From an uncultured Bacteroidales bacterium (GTDB lineage Bacteria > Bacteroidota > Bacteroidia > Bacteroidales > UBA932), in assembly GCA_944326335.1 (NCBI GenBank), contig CALVDM010000005.1, positions 44,954-108,953 of the forward strand: a stretch of 64,000 nt of DNA, written 5' to 3'. This document shows positions 34,946 to 43,800 of the stretch, in pieces. The translations under genes and the position numbers were made by a program. Position 1 is the stretch's first letter. The number at the start of each line of letters is the position of its first letter. Under the pieces are notes generated by a model. It saw only the letters and a list, made by a program, of their open reading frames with translations. It was not told the origin of the DNA and did no database searches.

Positions 34946-37213
34946 TTATTCCTCGAAATCCTTGTCGAACCATACGGCGTATGGGAAGAAACGCCGTGAT
35001 TCAGGCGCATTGGAAACATTCGACCCGTCTGTCGCGAAAGTCATCTGTCCGGTGAAGATTCCGTCCGCCCATCCGTGGTTGTACCACACTCCTGCAGGGA
35101 CGAATACGGAATGTTTGTTGGCACCGTCGGCATTGTCCACATATAGCAGCTTGTAGGCAAGGTCCGGATCCACATTCGTCCCGGAGAAATAGCCGACAGC
35201 ATCCTTGTTGTTCATATCACTGCCTGAGGTCGGGACATCATCTCCCATGCTCTCATAGTATTTCTGCCACATCGTGAACAGGAAAGTCCCGTCGGTTGTC
35301 TGCTGTCCGTTTACGAACTCGGAGCCGTCCCCGCCTTCGCCGTCCTGGGCACCGTCGATATTGTAGTAGTTGAACGTACGGCGATAGTCAAGCGCCAGAA
35401 CATCGTGGGTGGTGCCTGTCAAAGTGGCAGGAACACCACGGCCTCCGGTACGAGGGTTCACCCTGAGCACGAAAGGAGAGAACGAAATGCCTACACCTTC
35501 CATCTCGTCGTAGTAGTGGACGAAGACAGGGGCCTTGACAGTGAATGTATTTTCAGGGTCGTCAGGGTCCTGTGTGGTGGCGGTGACAATGATGGAGCCT
35601 ATCTGCCTTGCCCCGAATCTGTCATCCCACCTGGAGCAAGTGAGGTTGAGGTGTCCGCTTCCATCCACCGAAGTCCCGTCGAAGTTGGCAAGATGACGGC
35701 TGCTGAAAGTAATATGAGCATTCTTGTCGATATCCGAATACTGGACATCCCTTGAAAGGCCCTGCAGTTCTTCGAGGCTTGTCACACGGAACTGGCTGAC
35801 CCCGTCGGTCTCAGCTTCCTTAAGCCCGAGATTGTTGCCGTAGCTGAAGTATGTGAAATACTCGGGGTTGTGCTCTACAGTGAAGGCAAGTACAGCTTCG
35901 GCTGTCTCGTTCTTGTCATTGTGCGCCGTGACCGATATGTTGTATGTGCCTTCCGCAAGGGTGTTGAACTTTTCGGCAGACAGCTCTCCGGTCTCAGTAT
36001 CGAGGGCAATCTGCTGCACATAGTCAGCCGAAGGATCGGTGAATTCATAGTAGCTTACACCGCTCACCCCTTCATCCGGGGCCACGGACCACGCGAGAGC
36101 CTCTTTTTTCGAGAAGGCATTGCCATCGGCTGCTGCATAAGAGAATCCTGAAATCGCTTCAATCTCGTCCACGATTTCAATCGTGAACCTGTCAGTGAAC
36201 GTCACAGGCTCCTCCGTGTAGGCACTTTCCACTGTCACGTCAATATTGTAGACAGTACCTTCGGTCAAGGCAGACCCTGCCGCGAAAGTTATCACGCCTG
36301 TAGATTCGTCTATGCTTATCCTGTCTGCTCCTGCAGCATCTGCCGGCTCTGTCGTCACGTCAATCGAGTATGTGATGCCGTCAGGTGTGCCGGTGAGCAC
36401 CGGAGTCCTGCTGGTGAATGCCTTCTCTCCGTCCGCCTCCACCTTTCCGCGGTCAGGAGTGTAGACAAGGTATGTAGGTGCCGACACTATGTTCACTGTC
36501 AATGCATCGGCGAAAAGCCCTATGCTGCTTTCCTCGCTGTATGAACGTGTGCTGAGCTTGAGGTCGAGGGTGTATGTACCGAGTTCGAACGGACCGCCCT
36601 TCACGAAAGACACTTCTCCGGTCTCGGAGATGGCAAAAAGAGGGTTCGTGACATTGTCCACAATGGTGCCTTCGAACTTCACATTCCTGATTGCGTAGCT
36701 CTGAATCTCTATATGTTCTCCCTCGGTGACCACCTGCGAGGTCTGCAGCTCTGCATCGCTGCCCTCTTCAAGTTCTGAAATGTCGGCGCCTATCTCGGCC
36801 GGGTTCATGGAAATGCCCTCCGGAACGCCGTTTATGAAATGCACGGTCACCTTGTCAGGAAAATCATATTCCGTCCCGCCTGCATAGCATGAGATGGAAA
36901 GTATGTAGTCGGCAGGCGTCGTGTTGGCCGTGCCGGTGATTGTGATGACTCCGTTGTCGGCATTGATGCTGAATTCCTCGCCGATGTAAACGGAACCGTC
37001 GCAAGTGACCTGTGTGATGCTGAAATCCGATGGTGTACCGCCGGACCAGGTAGGCTCAAGATTGTATGTGATGTTCTGAGCTATTTCGACAACATCAGGG
37101 TAGTGGAGCCGGAATCCCTCCTCCGTGAGTTCATCCTTCATGCAGCTCCAGACAGACACCGAAGCCAGCATCAGGGCTGCGGCTGCCGCCGGACTGAAAA
37201 ATCGTCTGTTCAT
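34946..37213 (-). CDS. Surface glycan-binding lipoprotein 2 (paralogue of gene 1)
   Basis: A 755-residue lipoprotein (Cys24 in Val-Trp-Ser-Cys) built like its neighbour: several Ig-like or cadherin-like beta units with Thr-Gly turns, then the same C-terminal domain from Tyr-Phe-Thr-Tyr-Phe-Ser-Tyr-Gly-Asn-Asn-Leu-Gly-Leu to Val-Trp-Phe-Asp-Lys-Asp-Phe. The shared C-terminal block suggests a common ligand-binding module carried on stalks of different length (fewer beta units here). It lies 32 bases after the PL12 gene and 19 before paralogue 1. No catalytic motif was seen. Confidence 0.82.
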   Translation of the reverse strand: MNRRFFSPAAAAALMLASVSVWSCMKDELTEEGFRLHYPDVVEIAQNITYNLEPTWSGGTPSDFSITQVTCDGSVYIGEEFSINADNGVITITGTANTTPADYILSISCYAGGTEYDFPDKVTVHFINGVPEGISMNPAEIGADISELEEGSDAELQTSQVVTEGEHIEIQSYAIRNVKFEGTIVDNVTNPLFAISETGEVSFVKGGPFELGTYTLDLKLSTRSYSEESSIGLFADALTVNIVSAPTYLVYTPDRGKVEADGEKAFTSRTPVLTGTPDGITYSIDVTTEPADAAGADRISIDESTGVITFAAGSALTEGTVYNIDVTVESAYTEEPVTFTDRFTIEIVDEIEAISGFSYAAADGNAFSKKEALAWSVAPDEGVSGVSYYEFTDPSADYVQQIALDTETGELSAEKFNTLAEGTYNISVTAHNDKNETAEAVLAFTVEHNPEYFTYFSYGNNLGLKEAETDGVSQFRVTSLEELQGLSRDVQYSDIDKNAHITFSSRHLANFDGTSVDGSGHLNLTCSRWDDRFGARQIGSIIVTATTQDPDDPENTFTVKAPVFVHYYDEMEGVGISFSPFVLRVNPRTGGRGVPATLTGTTHDVLALDYRRTFNYYNIDGAQDGEGGDGSEFVNGQQTTDGTFLFTMWQKYYESMGDDVPTSGSDMNNKDAVGYFSGTNVDPDLAYKLLYVDNADGANKHSVFVPAGVWYNHGWADGIFTGQMTFATDGSNVSNAPESRRFFPYAVWFDKDFEE

Positions 37214-37245
37214 ATAGTATAGTGTATTTATGTTGTTATGTCGTT

Positions 37246-39441
37246 TCAGAGACTGTACGAAAGATCATATTCGGTACCGTCCACCGTGACCCTTACGGCA
37301 GAACCGTCCTCATGCACGGCTCCGGTGCCGGTAGTGCCGTTGTCGGTGAACTCAGCAGTTATGGAAATGCCGTCGCTGCTGTCAGAGAACGGATATATCA
37401 CCGTTATGAACCTCGCTGCTCCGCCTTCCGGCTGTGCCGTACCGACCCTGTAGCCTACCCGCTGTCCGGAAACGGTGCCGATGGCATTGGAAACATTGGA
37501 GTGCAGATCCTTGAAATTATAGTCATCCGCAGAAGCCGGAGCCGCTTCGAGGAAAGTGCGGCAGAGCATATTGTTGCCGTCCGAGAATGCCGTGTGGGCG
37601 CCGGCAGTATAGGCGGAAACATCCGTACCGGTTGCCGCAGGAGTTTCGACGACAGTGGCCTCAGAGTCTCCGGTAGTGAGATGGAAGTGCAGGTTCATTA
37701 CAGGCTCGCCGGTGGCACCGTATATGTCATCCACTATCACGAAAAACTCCCTGTCCACGAAGAACACAGCCCTGCGGTGCCGGACTCCCGCAGCCATCTC
37801 GTGTGTTGCCACTATGTAGTCCGTATTCCCGTTGACGGTGCCGGAGCCAGCAAAATGGCCCTGTTTGTATGAACCGCCGTAATTCTGCGTCCCAATGGTG
37901 ACTGTGTTGTGGTTCGTGGTGTTGGCATAAGTTGTCCTGTCGCTTCCGCTGTAGGCGTACACCCCGGCATCCGGGAAGAAGTTCCTGCCCCTGTGCCAGA
38001 TTCCGAATGTGCCGTTGTCCGGCTGGTTGTGCCACTCGTCGATAGTGTCATAGCAGTTCTTCAACACCATCATGGTTGATGCGTCGCTCCAGCCGTTGCG
38101 CATGACATAGTATCCGGAATAGGTGTAGTTGCTCATGAATGTGGACGGATAGCTGCCGTCTGCACCTTCCGTAGCCATATACCTGAAATAGCTGTTTGAA
38201 GGAAATGCTTCCGAATAGCTGTTGAAATTCCTTTTGAGGACACTCGGGGTGTAAGAAGCTGAACGTGTGTCGTTGAAGTTGTCTATGCTGTAGTCCGGAT
38301 ATGTGATGTCGGCCACGAAGGTCATGGCGGATTCCAGTGTTTCCAGGGCATTTCCGAGAAGGCCGCTTCTGCTGTTCGCATCAAGCACCTCCGTAATCTC
38401 CATGAAGTCCGCTATCGCTGCAATGTGGTAGCTCGGGTCGAGCTGATAGTGTACGCCGTCCTCGTTGAACTGGTCGAGCTCCTCCCTGAGTATTCCGGCT
38501 CCCTCAGATGCCCATTCCTCGGCATTCCGGAACTCCGGCATAAGCACGCCTGCAAAAGTCACCGCCTGAGCCTGGGTTATGAGGATGTTGCCGTCATCGT
38601 AGTAGTTGAGCCTCATCTGCTCCACGGACTGTCCGAAAGCATGGAGGACAGTGCAGAGCCACTCCGGGGTGAAGTTCTCGGACTGTATATAATAAGGTAT
38701 TATGTTTATCTGGGAAAGCACGCGCTCAGCGACCTGAAGGCCTTTCCACTCATAGTCCTCATTGTTGTCATTTCCACCTACCGGCATGGACTCCATCCTG
38801 CACGGATAGGTGTCCATCCAGTCGGTATAGACCTCTATCCAGTTCAGTATATAGTCCTCATTCCTGCTTATCCAGTAGGCTTTGGCCTGAGGCTCCATCC
38901 ACTGGTGACGGTGCTTCTGGTACCACCATTCCTGATCGAGCCCTGAAGTACCGTTGTTCACAAGGTTGTCATTCAGCGTCCAGTCTATCTCGTCATTGAC
39001 AAGAAAACAGTAGAAAGTCTCGTCCCCGTTTATGGAACCGCTGCCGTCCGGGTTCTCCTCGCAGAAATTGCTTACCCTGAACCTGTATTCGAGAGCCTGG
39101 TCGGCGATGTGCTGCTCGGTCGCAGTGATTGAAGTGTTCAGCAAATCGACTTCGGGATTGAATACACCACTGCGGTTACGCCAGTATTCCCTCAGTTCGT
39201 ATGCCGCCTTGTAGTATTCACCAGCCTCATAATAGGCTTTTACCTGTTCGAGTCCCGGCCAGTCGAGATTCAGCATCCCGAAGACATCGGTCTCGATGGC
39301 CTCGTCATCCCCGTCCGGAACGGGAAGCGTCCTGTCTATGTCGCCCCCGGTGATTTCTTCTTCCGAGATATCCGCACAACCGCATGCAAGGAAGCCTGCG
39401 GCGAGCAGGATCAAAGTTACCGTTTTAGTGTTCATCTCCAA
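37246..39441 (-). CDS. PL12-family lyase, diverged paralogue 2
   Basis: Lipoprotein (Cys20 or Cys22) of 731 residues with the heparinase II/III layout. Catalytic positions of PL12 are kept: Asn285 (Asp-Gly-Asn-Ile), Tyr338 (Pro-Ser-Tyr-His) and His471 (Trp-His-Asn-Gln-Pro-Asp-Asn-Gly). The residue after the Asn is Ile rather than His and the Cys after the His is Asn, unlike the gene at 24.1 kb, so specificity may differ. It is closer in motifs to the gene at 43.8 kb (shared Tyr-Ser-Ile-Asp-Asn-Phe-Asn-Asp-Thr-Arg-Ser-Ala-Ser). It is the first gene of the operon, so it is the most immediate target of the sensor. Confidence 0.88.
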   Translation of the reverse strand: MEMNTKTVTLILLAAGFLACGCADISEEEITGGDIDRTLPVPDGDDEAIETDVFGMLNLDWPGLEQVKAYYEAGEYYKAAYELREYWRNRSGVFNPEVDLLNTSITATEQHIADQALEYRFRVSNFCEENPDGSGSINGDETFYCFLVNDEIDWTLNDNLVNNGTSGLDQEWWYQKHRHQWMEPQAKAYWISRNEDYILNWIEVYTDWMDTYPCRMESMPVGGNDNNEDYEWKGLQVAERVLSQINIIPYYIQSENFTPEWLCTVLHAFGQSVEQMRLNYYDDGNILITQAQAVTFAGVLMPEFRNAEEWASEGAGILREELDQFNEDGVHYQLDPSYHIAAIADFMEITEVLDANSRSGLLGNALETLESAMTFVADITYPDYSIDNFNDTRSASYTPSVLKRNFNSYSEAFPSNSYFRYMATEGADGSYPSTFMSNYTYSGYYVMRNGWSDASTMMVLKNCYDTIDEWHNQPDNGTFGIWHRGRNFFPDAGVYAYSGSDRTTYANTTNHNTVTIGTQNYGGSYKQGHFAGSGTVNGNTDYIVATHEMAAGVRHRRAVFFVDREFFVIVDDIYGATGEPVMNLHFHLTTGDSEATVVETPAATGTDVSAYTAGAHTAFSDGNNMLCRTFLEAAPASADDYNFKDLHSNVSNAIGTVSGQRVGYRVGTAQPEGGAARFITVIYPFSDSSDGISITAEFTDNGTTGTGAVHEDGSAVRVTVDGTEYDLSYSL

Positions 39442-39457
39442 GGTTTTTTAGTTTTTA

Positions 39458-39465
39458 CAAAGCTA
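39458..39465 (-). promoter_or_regulatory. Candidate -7 box of the heparan sulfate operon
   Basis: Minus strand TAGCTTTG, an exact TAnnTTTG match, lies 16 bases before the PL12 ATG. No good -33 element precedes it, as expected for a promoter that needs an activator. The GTACAAAA repeats lie about 52-76 bases upstream of it. Confidence 0.5.
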
Positions 39466-39514
39466 CTGATTGATTGTTTTTCAGGCTTTTGAATATGCAC
39501 AGAATAATATGTGG

Positions 39515-39534
39515 CTTGTACAAAAGGTACAAAA
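39515..39534 (-). promoter_or_regulatory. Candidate sensor-regulator binding repeats at the PUL promoter
   Basis: GTACAAAA occurs at 39518-39525 and again at 39527-39534 (direct repeat, nine-base period). The first copy lies in a 15-base string CTTGTACAAAAGGTA that recurs with one change at 43737-43751. The sequence also forms the dyad TTGTAC/GTACAA. Its place upstream of the operon's -7 box fits an AraC-type activator site of the hybrid sensor. This is inference. Confidence 0.4.
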
Positions 39535-39549
39535 TATGTCCAATGACAT

Positions 39550-42500
39550 TCAGTTTTTGTGCAGTTTCGCATATTCGGACGGAAGACATCCGAAATGTTT
39601 CTTGAAGCATGATGAGAAATAGGAAGCACTTCCGAACCCTGTCCTGTCGGCAACCTGGGACACTGTGAGCCGGCCTTCGAGGAGAAGACGGCATGCTTCG
39701 CGGAATCTGATGCCGCGGATGAAATCCAGGGCAGATTCCCCTGTGATGGATTTCAGCTTGTAGTGGAGCCCGCTGCGGCTGAGCCCTATCTCCCGGGCAA
39801 AGGCTTCCGTGCCGAAACCGGTCTGGTCGAGATGCCTCATCACTATGTCGGAGGCATGGCGCACAAAATCATCGTCTGCAGCATTGAATGCCACATTGCC
39901 TGCACCGGTGTCCCCCGAACTCCGGGAATCTTCCTTCGACGGGGTGACAGTCCTCGCAATGAGCATGTTGCGTATCTTGGCCGCAAGCGCAGTCATCGAG
40001 AAAGGTTTCGGGATATAGTCGTCCGCCCCTGTCTTGAGTGCGGCAAGTTCGTCTTTCACCTCGGATTTCACGGAGAGCATGATGACAGGGATATGCATGG
40101 TGTCCTTGTTGTGTTTTATTCGTGCGCACAGCCTTATGCCGTCCAGGACAGGCATCACCATGTCGGTGACAACGAGGTCCACGCGGTTCCCGTTTATCAC
40201 GTCAAGTGCAGCCTGGCCGTCCGGTGCGGTGAAGACATTGAACATGGATGAAAGGCCTGTCTGCATATAGCTTCTCATGTCCGCATCGTCATCCACTATG
40301 AGCACATTCCAGTCCTTCCCGTTATCCTCGACAGCCATGACATCCCCCGGTTCGCTGTTCTCCGTGTCCAATATGAACATATCCTTGGAATTTGTCGTGT
40401 GTACGTCCTTCTCCGTCCCCTCCCTGTCGAACTCGTCGTCCGAATAGGCGTCCGGAGACTGAGGGATGATGACCCTGAACACGGAACCCTTGCCTTCCTC
40501 ACTCTCCAGCTCGAGCCTGCCATGGTGGAGTTCCACAAGACGCTGGACAAGGGAAAGACCTATCCCGCTGCCTATATGCTTGCTCTCGAGCTGATAGAAA
40601 CGTTCGAAAATTTTGTCCTGCTTGCTTGCGGCTATTCCGCAGCCGGTGTCGCGCACTTCAATCACAAGCTCCTGCCCGGAAATTTTCGCCGAGACCGAGA
40701 TGCTGCCCTTGTCGGTGTATTTGAAGGCATTGGATATGAGATTGTTGAGTATGAGCTCAAGATACTGTCCGTCGGCATATACCGGTTCCTCCCCGATGGC
40801 CGAGTCAAGGGTGTAGGCGATTCCCCGGCTCCGGGCAAGCGACTCGTACCACGACCAGTTCTCACGCACAATCCTCGAGACATCCTCCTTGCGGACCTTC
40901 AGTTTGAAGACCCCGAGCTCCGCCCGACGATAGTCCATGAGCTGGTTTACAAGATGCAGAAGCCTCTGGGAATTCCGATAGACATATTTCAGACGCTTGC
41001 GCATCCAGATGTCGGAAGCCCTCGATATCATCTCCTGCAGCGGAGTGATTATCAGTGTCAGGGGTGTTCTCAACTCATGCGAGATATTGATGAAGAACCG
41101 CGTCTTCATCTGATGCAGCTCCTCCTGGTGCTCCCTGTCCTTCCTGTCCATCTCGAGCCTGGCTTCCATGCCCTTGCGCTCAACATAGATATGGAATCCC
41201 GCCATTATCAACGCCGCGGCAACGAGGAAGAACATCAGTCTGGCAAATATGGTGTCGTACCACACCGGGGACACCTTTATGTATAGCACGGACGGCCCGG
41301 CCGACCATTTCCCGTCATTGTTGGCCGCTTTCACGAGGAAACGGTACTTCCCGTGCGGCACTCTTGCATAAGAGGCGGTGCGGGACGTGGTCGTGTGCTG
41401 CCAGTCGCTGTCGATTCCCTCGAGCATGTAAGCGAATGTACTGTTCCTTCCGGCTATGTAGTCGGGCACGGTGAACGATATCGAGAAGGTGTTCTGAAGA
41501 TGGCTCAGCCTTATCCTGCCTGTCTCTGCCAGACTCCTGTCGAGTATGCCCGTATCGTCCCCCGGGACAACCTTCCTGTTGAAGATTTTCAGCCCTGATA
41601 TCACCGGCACAGGGGAATATGGATTGTCCGTGAGGCGTTCCGGAGTGAAGACAGCTATGCCGGCCACCGTTCCGAAATACATTTCGCCGGAAAGCCTGCG
41701 GCAATGTGAGCCGGTGGTGAACTGGCTGCTCGGGAGCCCGTCGGACGAAGTGTAGCTGCGGAACTCCCCGGAATACGGGTTGAAGCATACGAGACCGTTG
41801 TCCGTGCTTATCCAGAGCCGGCCGAACGAATCTTCCTCGAGCCCGTGTATGATATCGCTCCTGAGGCCGTCCGCCACACCGTAGTGCAGAAGAGTGCTGT
41901 CTTCGGAGGAATAGCCGTACAGGCCTCTGCGTGTGCCCAGCCACACCATGCCGGACGAACTCTGCATAAGGCACAGCACGTCTGTCACCCCGGCCAGATC
42001 ACCGGTCACGTCCGGGCCGCAGAGGGACAGGCATGGCTGCCCGTATGAGGAGGATGCCACGTCGAACATCTGGAGCCCGTCTTCCGCCCCGACCCACAGC
42101 CTTCCGCCGGAATCTTTCATCAGTGTCCTTATCCTGAGTTTGCGCACGGGAGTCCCGTCCGCGTCTTCGAGTATCTCAGTGTATGTGCCGAGACGGCGGT
42201 CGTAGGAAAACAGCCCCTGGAGGGAGCCTATCCACATTTCCCTTTCGTTCTTCTCCAGTATCGCATACACGTCGGCGGGAGGGTCGGCTCCGGAGCGCGG
42301 CCGGCATGGGGAAACGGTGCCGATGCGCTTGTCGAGGATATGCATGCCGCCGGCATGGGCTCCGACATAGACCTTGTCTCCGTCTATGAATATGGCCTTG
42401 ATGTCATTGGACCCGCCATAGTCGTATTCAGCCCGTCCCGAGAGGTTGTACCATGTGAATTTGCCGGTCCCGGTGTCGAACCTGTTGAGGCCTCCGCCGT

Positions 42501-43593
42501 TCGTCCCTATCCACATGATGCCGCCCGCATCTTCGACCATACAGCTTATTATATTGTCGTTCAATGAATTGCCATACGGTTTCCGCTGAATTTTCGCAAA
42601 CCTCTCCCTCAGGGGATGCCAGTAGTTCACGCCGCCGTAATATGTTCCGAGCCACATTCCTCCCTGGCTGTCCCGGAAAATGCTCCGGACGGAATTCTGC
42701 GAAAGGCTCTCGTCGTCGAAAGCGTCATTGCGGAACGAGGCGAAAGACTCTGACACCGGGTCATAGATGTCAAGACAGTTGAAAGTCCCTATCCACAGCC
42801 TCCCCTCGGTATCCAGGGCGAGAGAGCGGACATAGTTTGAGCCAAGGCCGTCATGGGTGCGGAAATTCCTCATCGGCTCCTCCCCCTCTTTGTCTATCTG
42901 GAAGAGCCCGTCTCCTTCCGTGCCCACCCACACCGGGCCTGACGGCTGGACAAGGATGCACTGGACCGGCCTGCGGCTTGTGAATATGCCTACCCGCCTG
43001 AATTCGTCACTGGAGATGGAGTATTGGAAAAGGCCGTCAGTCTCGCTCCCGAGCCATACCGTGTCTCCGCTGCGGGCCATGGCCGTGGCTGTTATCTCCG
43101 ACATGGCATCGGCAAATCCATTCTCGAACTTTCCGGAAACGGTGTCGAAGAACATGAGTCTGCCTTCGGTCCCCACCATGAGCCTGTCCGGCGAGACTTC
43201 GCAGATGGAGGTCACCTGCAGAGGCCCGTCCGTACCGAAGTTCACGAACCTTTCCAGAGCACTGTCGTAAAGGCTCAGGCCTGCGGAAGTCCCGGCCCAC
43301 AGTCTTCCTGACGAGTCGAGGAACAATTTTCTGATGATGTTGCCGGAAACCGACGTCGAGTCCCCGTCATGATGACGGAAGACGGTGAAGTCGTAGCCGT
43401 CGTAGCGGCTGAGGCCGTCGGTCGTGGCGAACCACATGAAGCCTCGCCCATCCTGAACTATCGACATGACCGTATTCTGGGAGAGTCCGTCCTCTATCCC
43501 GAATCTCGAGAACCTCATGCTGCCGTCGGCCGCTCCGAATATGCTCTGGACCGGGAACGACAGAATAACCAGAAGTGCAGCGAACAGTTTCAT
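39550..43593 (-). CDS. Hybrid two-component sensor/regulator (HTCS)
   Basis: One-protein sensor of 1347 residues that should detect heparan sulfate oligosaccharides in the periplasm and activate the PUL. A signal peptide (~1-21) is followed by about 14 ligand-binding beta-propeller repeats (~30-680), a Y_Y_Y domain (~690-780) and a transmembrane helix (~785-805). Cytosolic parts are the histidine kinase (phosphoacceptor His839 in Ile-Ser-His-Glu-Leu-Arg-Thr; ATPase with Asp-Thr-Gly-Cys-Gly-Ile), a receiver (Asp1144 in Thr-Asp-Met-Val-Met-Pro) and an AraC-type HTH at the end. The frame runs upstream to 43737, but the ATG at 43593 gives the signal peptide. Position and domains match BT4663 of the B. 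thetaiotaomicron locus. Confidence 0.96.
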   Translation of the reverse strand: MKLFAALLVILSFPVQSIFGAADGSMRFSRFGIEDGLSQNTVMSIVQDGRGFMWFATTDGLSRYDGYDFTVFRHHDGDSTSVSGNIIRKLFLDSSGRLWAGTSAGLSLYDSALERFVNFGTDGPLQVTSICEVSPDRLMVGTEGRLMFFDTVSGKFENGFADAMSEITATAMARSGDTVWLGSETDGLFQYSISSDEFRRVGIFTSRRPVQCILVQPSGPVWVGTEGDGLFQIDKEGEEPMRNFRTHDGLGSNYVRSLALDTEGRLWIGTFNCLDIYDPVSESFASFRNDAFDDESLSQNSVRSIFRDSQGGMWLGTYYGGVNYWHPLRERFAKIQRKPYGNSLNDNIISCMVEDAGGIMWIGTNGGGLNRFDTGTGKFTWYNLSGRAEYDYGGSNDIKAIFIDGDKVYVGAHAGGMHILDKRIGTVSPCRPRSGADPPADVYAILEKNEREMWIGSLQGLFSYDRRLGTYTEILEDADGTPVRKLRIRTLMKDSGGRLWVGAEDGLQMFDVASSSYGQPCLSLCGPDVTGDLAGVTDVLCLMQSSSGMVWLGTRRGLYGYSSEDSTLLHYGVADGLRSDIIHGLEEDSFGRLWISTDNGLVCFNPYSGEFRSYTSSDGLPSSQFTTGSHCRRLSGEMYFGTVAGIAVFTPERLTDNPYSPVPVISGLKIFNRKVVPGDDTGILDRSLAETGRIRLSHLQNTFSISFTVPDYIAGRNSTFAYMLEGIDSDWQHTTTSRTASYARVPHGKYRFLVKAANNDGKWSAGPSVLYIKVSPVWYDTIFARLMFFLVAAALIMAGFHIYVERKGMEARLEMDRKDREHQEELHQMKTRFFINISHELRTPLTLIITPLQEMISRASDIWMRKRLKYVYRNSQRLLHLVNQLMDYRRAELGVFKLKVRKEDVSRIVRENWSWYESLARSRGIAYTLDSAIGEEPVYADGQYLELILNNLISNAFKYTDKGSISVSAKISGQELVIEVRDTGCGIAASKQDKIFERFYQLESKHIGSGIGLSLVQRLVELHHGRLELESEEGKGSVFRVIIPQSPDAYSDDEFDREGTEKDVHTTNSKDMFILDTENSEPGDVMAVEDNGKDWNVLIVDDDADMRSYMQTGLSSMFNVFTAPDGQAALDVINGNRVDLVVTDMVMPVLDGIRLCARIKHNKDTMHIPVIMLSVKSEVKDELAALKTGADDYIPKPFSMTALAAKIRNMLIARTVTPSKEDSRSSGDTGAGNVAFNAADDDFVRHASDIVMRHLDQTGFGTEAFAREIGLSRSGLHYKLKSITGESALDFIRGIRFREACRLLLEGRLTVSQVADRTGFGSASYFSSCFKKHFGCLPSEYAKLHKN

Positions 43594-43658
43594 CGGTATT
43601 GATTTTAAAGAAAGTCCCACAAACCGGCAACGGTGATTCCGTAAAGTTAACAATTTCA

Positions 43659-43751
43659 GGACAAAATCAAAAGAGCTGGACAAAAACGGCAGGCCGCTGG
43701 ACAAAAAAGACATATTCAGCACGATTGCAAAAACCACTTGTACAAAAGATA
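43659..43751. promoter_or_regulatory. GGACAAAA/GTACAAAA repeat array between HTCS and divergent PL12
   Basis: GGACAAAA occurs at 43659-43666, 43678-43685 and 43699-43706, and GTACAAAA at 43740-43747. Steps are 19, 21 and 41 bases, close to whole helical turns. The last copy lies in CTTGTACAAAAGATA (43737-43751), which matches the PUL promoter string with one change. The array sits between the two gene starts and could serve both directions. Regulator binding is inferred. Confidence 0.4.
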
Positions 43752-43761
43752 AAGCCTGTAG

Positions 43762-43787
43762 AAATACAAATGAATATATTTGTATTT
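43762..43787. promoter_or_regulatory. 10-bp perfect dyad over the divergent PL12 promoter
   Basis: AAATACAAAT (43762-43771) and ATTTGTATTT (43778-43787) are exact inverted copies separated by GAATAT. The dyad overlaps the candidate -7 box TATATTTG at 43775-43782, so a protein bound here would block or position RNA polymerase. No such dyad is seen at the main PUL promoter. Confidence 0.55.
43775..43782 (+). promoter_or_regulatory. Candidate -7 box of the divergent PL12-sulfatase unit
   Basis: TATATTTG, an exact TAnnTTTG match, ends 18 bases before the ATG at 43801. Transcription from here would start inside the extended open frame, which supports the downstream ATG as the true start. Confidence 0.5.
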
Positions 43788-43800
43788 GTCAAATCGTATC

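Noticed and set aside
32332-37213. Repeated beta units considered as phage tail or adhesin genes
   Set aside because: Both proteins have lipoprotein signals, sit directly upstream of susCD and share a glycan-binding-type C-terminus; no phage gene is nearby.
43780-43800. Earlier TTG start for the divergent PL12 gene
   Set aside because: It falls inside the -7 box and the dyad; the ATGs from 43801 give a clean lipoprotein signal.
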